Shown one piece after another: positions 19,361 through 21,545 of a stretch of 21,545 bases of DNA (within the stretch, counting starts at the first letter, position 1; the number at the start of each line of letters is the position of its first letter). Location of the stretch: the NCBI GenBank assembly GCA_020633125.1, contig JACKEH010000069.1, forward strand, positions 1 to 21,545, in the 5' to 3' direction. The position numbers were made by a program, and so were the translations under genes. The DNA is from Sandaracinus sp. Its GTDB lineage: Bacteria; Myxococcota_A; Polyangia; Polyangiales; Houyiibacteriaceae. The notes beneath the pieces are model-generated. The model was not told the origin of the DNA. It searched no databases and was given only the letters and a program-made list of their open reading frames with translations.

Positions 19361-21545
19361 TCAGCGACGCGGCGGTACGAAGGGTACGGCTTCGCCGACC
19401 GGCGCTTCGTGCTCCCCGGGCAAGGTGCCGCCCGCGGTCGTCACGCGAACGAGGCCTTCGTCGCTGCCGAGGTAGACGACGTCGTCCTCGCGCGACAACG
19501 CGCTCCACACGTGTCCATACGCCGTCAGCACCGCGGTCGCGTCGTCGACACGAACGACCGCCCCTTCGGCGCCGCCCGCGACGAACGTGCGCGCCGTCTC
19601 CATCACGACGTGCGGGTAGCTCGGCTCCATCGGCAGCGTCTCTTCGTGCAACACGAGCTCTTCGTCGATGCGTACGAGCCCGCGGTTGGCGTCGAGCACC
19701 AGCAACGACACCCCGTCGGGCGCGAGCGTCGCAGCGCGCGGATCCGGGAGCTCCGGCGTGCCCGCGACGCGCACGATGGTGTGATCGTCCTCGGTGCCGA
19801 CCACGTCGTCCGCGCCGTCGAAGTCGACGATCGCGACACCGCCGAGACGCGGCGCGCCACCGATGGTGAAGACCGGGTAGTCGTCGTCGCGGTCGTTGCC
19901 ACCGTCCCGCACGCGCTCGGCGCCGCAGACCACGAACGCTCGTCCGTTCGAGAGCGGCACGACGTCGACGATCTCGCTCGAGGGCAAGCCGGGGAAGACG
20001 CCCGGGCTCGGGTCCCGCACGCCGCGCACGTACTGCACGTGTCCGTCGACGGAGCCGGACGCGCCGAGCTGCACCCGGGCGACGCCGCGTGGTCCGACGT
20101 CGGCGAGGAACTCGGTGTCGCTCGACGAATGCGTGGCGGTGCCGCCCACCCAGAAGACCGTGTCGCTCTCCCACGCCACGGCGTGAGGGAAGAGCGAGAT
20201 GCCGAGCTCGAGCGGCCCCTGAATCCAGCGGCCGTCGTCGATCGGACCGGCCCACGTGTCTTCGCGAAAGCCTGCGACCACGAGGCGCGTGCCGCGGCTC
20301 GCGAGCTCGGTCATGCCACGACGCGTGGTGGGCAGCTCTTCGCCGCGACCGCCTTCGAGCAACGGCACGACCGCGCCGGTACCGTCGGCTTGCACGCGCA
20401 CGAGACCGACCTGCACGTTCACGCCTTCGCAGCGTTGGCCCGGCACGTCGTCGCGGATCGCGGCGAGGAGAAGCCCTCCGTGCGTCTCGAGGTCGCGCAC
20501 GCCGCTGAGCCACGGGAGCTCGAAGACCGGCTGCTCGCGCTCGAAACGGATCGCCCACACGCCGGCGTTGCCCAAGCGCACCTCGCTGCAGGGTTGCTGC
20601 AACGCGACGTAGAAGCGCTTCGCGACGGTGTCGTAGGCGATGTCGGTGACGTGGTCGCCGGGGATCTTCGAGAGGCCGGTCGAGAGTCCGTAGAGCTCGG
20701 GGGCGTCGGTACCGAGCGTCGAGAGCTTGGCGAACACGAGGCCGCCGCCGATGGGGCTCGACGCCGGGCCGGCCGCGCGGAGCTGACCGCCGATCACGAG
20801 CACGTCGTCTTCGGCCGCGAGGTGAAGTCGGGCCGCGCCGAACGCGCCGCTCTCGCCGCGGGCCGCGAGCGCGAGCTCTCCTTCGGTGAGCAACACGTCG
20901 ACGGCTGGTCCGGCGTCGCTGGGATGCCACGCCAGGAGCGCCCCGCGCGTCGCGTTCCAGCTCGCGAGCGCCACGTAGACCCCGTTGAGGTCGGGAGCGA
21001 AGGCGAGATCTCCGACGAAACCCGCGGGCACCCCGTCCACGCCGGGCTCGAAGCTATTCGTCACCGCGCCGTCGGCGACGCGCACGACCCGCGTCGAGAA
21101 GTCCTCGCGGACGACGACGGCGAAGACCGCGCCGCGCACGGTGTCGACCGCCATCGGGCCGATCTGCGAACCGCCGAGCACGTCGCTGCCGACGCGCGTG
21201 ACGATCGTCTCGTCCGAGCTCATCGCGACGAGGCCGCCGTCGGTGCCGATCCAGATCCGGTCGCGCGTCGCGTCGTAGCCGAGCTGGTAGGCGACGAGCG
21301 CGCCGCCGGTCGCGTCGGTGAGCGCGACCTCGCGCACGCTCTCGCCTTCGATCGCGAGCAAGCTCGTTTGGCCCGCCACGTACGTGGTGTCGCCGACCGT
21401 GATCGCGCCCGCGGTGCTCGCCGGACCTTCGTCGATTCCGTCGCTCACGCGGGGGAGCGCGTCCTCGATCACGTCGAGCACGCCGGAGGTCGTGTCGAGG
21501 CGACCGATGCCGCCGCGCAACGCGGACGACGCGGGATCGGCGACC
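19361..21545 (-). CDS. Large beta-propeller-like secreted/surface protein (5' end outside window)
   Basis: At least 727 residues are visible; the frame stays open to the right edge, so the start and any signal peptide lie beyond it (an in-frame TTG at 21520 is an unlikely start because protein-like sequence precedes it). The protein is beta-rich with repeated blades: DRIWIGTDGGL and DDVVYLGSDEGLVRV resemble the two-component-regulator propeller (Reg_prop) signature, and units such as TTYVAG, AVFAVVV, VYVALAS, FYVALQQ, LLLAAI, RLVVAGF and FVAGGAEGAVVRV recur through the length. No catalytic motif or transmembrane helix is seen. Most likely an extracytoplasmic propeller protein, perhaps a lipoprotein like its neighbours. 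Function unknown. A strong terminator follows at 19312-19341. Confidence 0.85.
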   Translation of the reverse strand, partial: VADPASSALRGGIGRLDTTSGVLDVIEDALPRVSDGIDEGPASTAGAITVGDTTYVAGQTSLLAIEGESVREVALTDATGGALVAYQLGYDATRDRIWIGTDGGLVAMSSDETIVTRVGSDVLGGSQIGPMAVDTVRGAVFAVVVREDFSTRVVRVADGAVTNSFEPGVDGVPAGFVGDLAFAPDLNGVYVALASWNATRGALLAWHPSDAGPAVDVLLTEGELALAARGESGAFGAARLHLAAEDDVLVIGGQLRAAGPASSPIGGGLVFAKLSTLGTDAPELYGLSTGLSKIPGDHVTDIAYDTVAKRFYVALQQPCSEVRLGNAGVWAIRFEREQPVFELPWLSGVRDLETHGGLLLAAIRDDVPGQRCEGVNVQVGLVRVQADGTGAVVPLLEGGRGEELPTTRRGMTELASRGTRLVVAGFREDTWAGPIDDGRWIQGPLELGISLFPHAVAWESDTVFWVGGTATHSSSDTEFLADVGPRGVARVQLGASGSVDGHVQYVRGVRDPSPGVFPGLPSSEIVDVVPLSNGRAFVVCGAERVRDGGNDRDDDYPVFTIGGAPRLGGVAIVDFDGADDVVGTEDDHTIVRVAGTPELPDPRAATLAPDGVSLLVLDANRGLVRIDEELVLHEETLPMEPSYPHVVMETARTFVAGGAEGAVVRVDDATAVLTAYGHVWSALSREDDVVYLGSDEGLVRVTTAGGTLPGEHEAPVGEAVPFVPPRR

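Noticed and set aside
18930..20930. Second minus-strand open frame overlapping the beta-propeller gene
   Set aside because: Arg-rich out-of-frame reading that also runs through a terminator and a repeat tract.

Overview
The window is very GC-rich DNA, about 70% by eye, with strong G/C preference at third codon positions. It holds fifteen protein-coding loci and no tRNA, rRNA, CRISPR array or recognisable transposase. The organism is most likely a myxobacterium-like member of Myxococcota, probably on the Polyangiales/Sandaracinus side. That guess rests on the many lipoproteins with Asp/Ala/Gly-rich linkers behind the lipidated Cys, a Cys-rich CGACG-repeat lipoprotein, a TIGR02147-family protein coupled to a lipoprotein, and a PARP-type zinc finger beside a DUF1963-like protein. 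Taxonomy was inferred from gene content only.

Layout, left to right. 199-1921 (-) is a PARP-type zinc-finger/DUF1963-like gene split by reading-frame changes. 2481-3563 (+) is a Cys-repeat lipoprotein with a clear terminator. 6933-3702 (-) is an aldehyde dehydrogenase followed by a GMC oxidoreductase, a likely two-gene alcohol/aldehyde oxidation operon. 7233-8303 (+) is a type I DnaJ, followed by a 358-bp gap packed with inverted repeats. 8662-9462 (-) is a PhnD-like binding protein without a signal peptide, divergent from 9615-10949 (+), an SGNH-hydrolase-like lipoprotein. 10998-11738 (-) is a DUF3025 protein and 11823-12545 (-) a Cys-rich lipoprotein, separated by a small palindromic element. 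After a repeat-bearing gap comes 15556-12909 (-), a monoamine-oxidase-like flavoenzyme followed by a C69 (secernin-like) peptidase. Divergent from that pair, 15748-17894 (+) is a TIGR02147 protein overlapping a lipoprotein by 4 bp. Convergent with it is a fatty acid desaturase at 17923-18933 (-). Last is a large beta-propeller-like protein (19361 to the right edge, -) whose start lies outside the window.

The genes do not form one pathway. Three groups look functionally joined: ALDH with GMC oxidase; MAO with C69 peptidase (amine and peptide breakdown); and the TIGR02147/lipoprotein pair, which is translationally coupled. The pair is the best candidate here for an uncharacterised system. Non-coding DNA is also notable: GTGCCC-type hexamer tracts lie just 3' of two genes at opposite ends of the window, several compact palindromes occur between genes, and -10-like boxes sit so close to some start codons that leaderless transcripts are likely.
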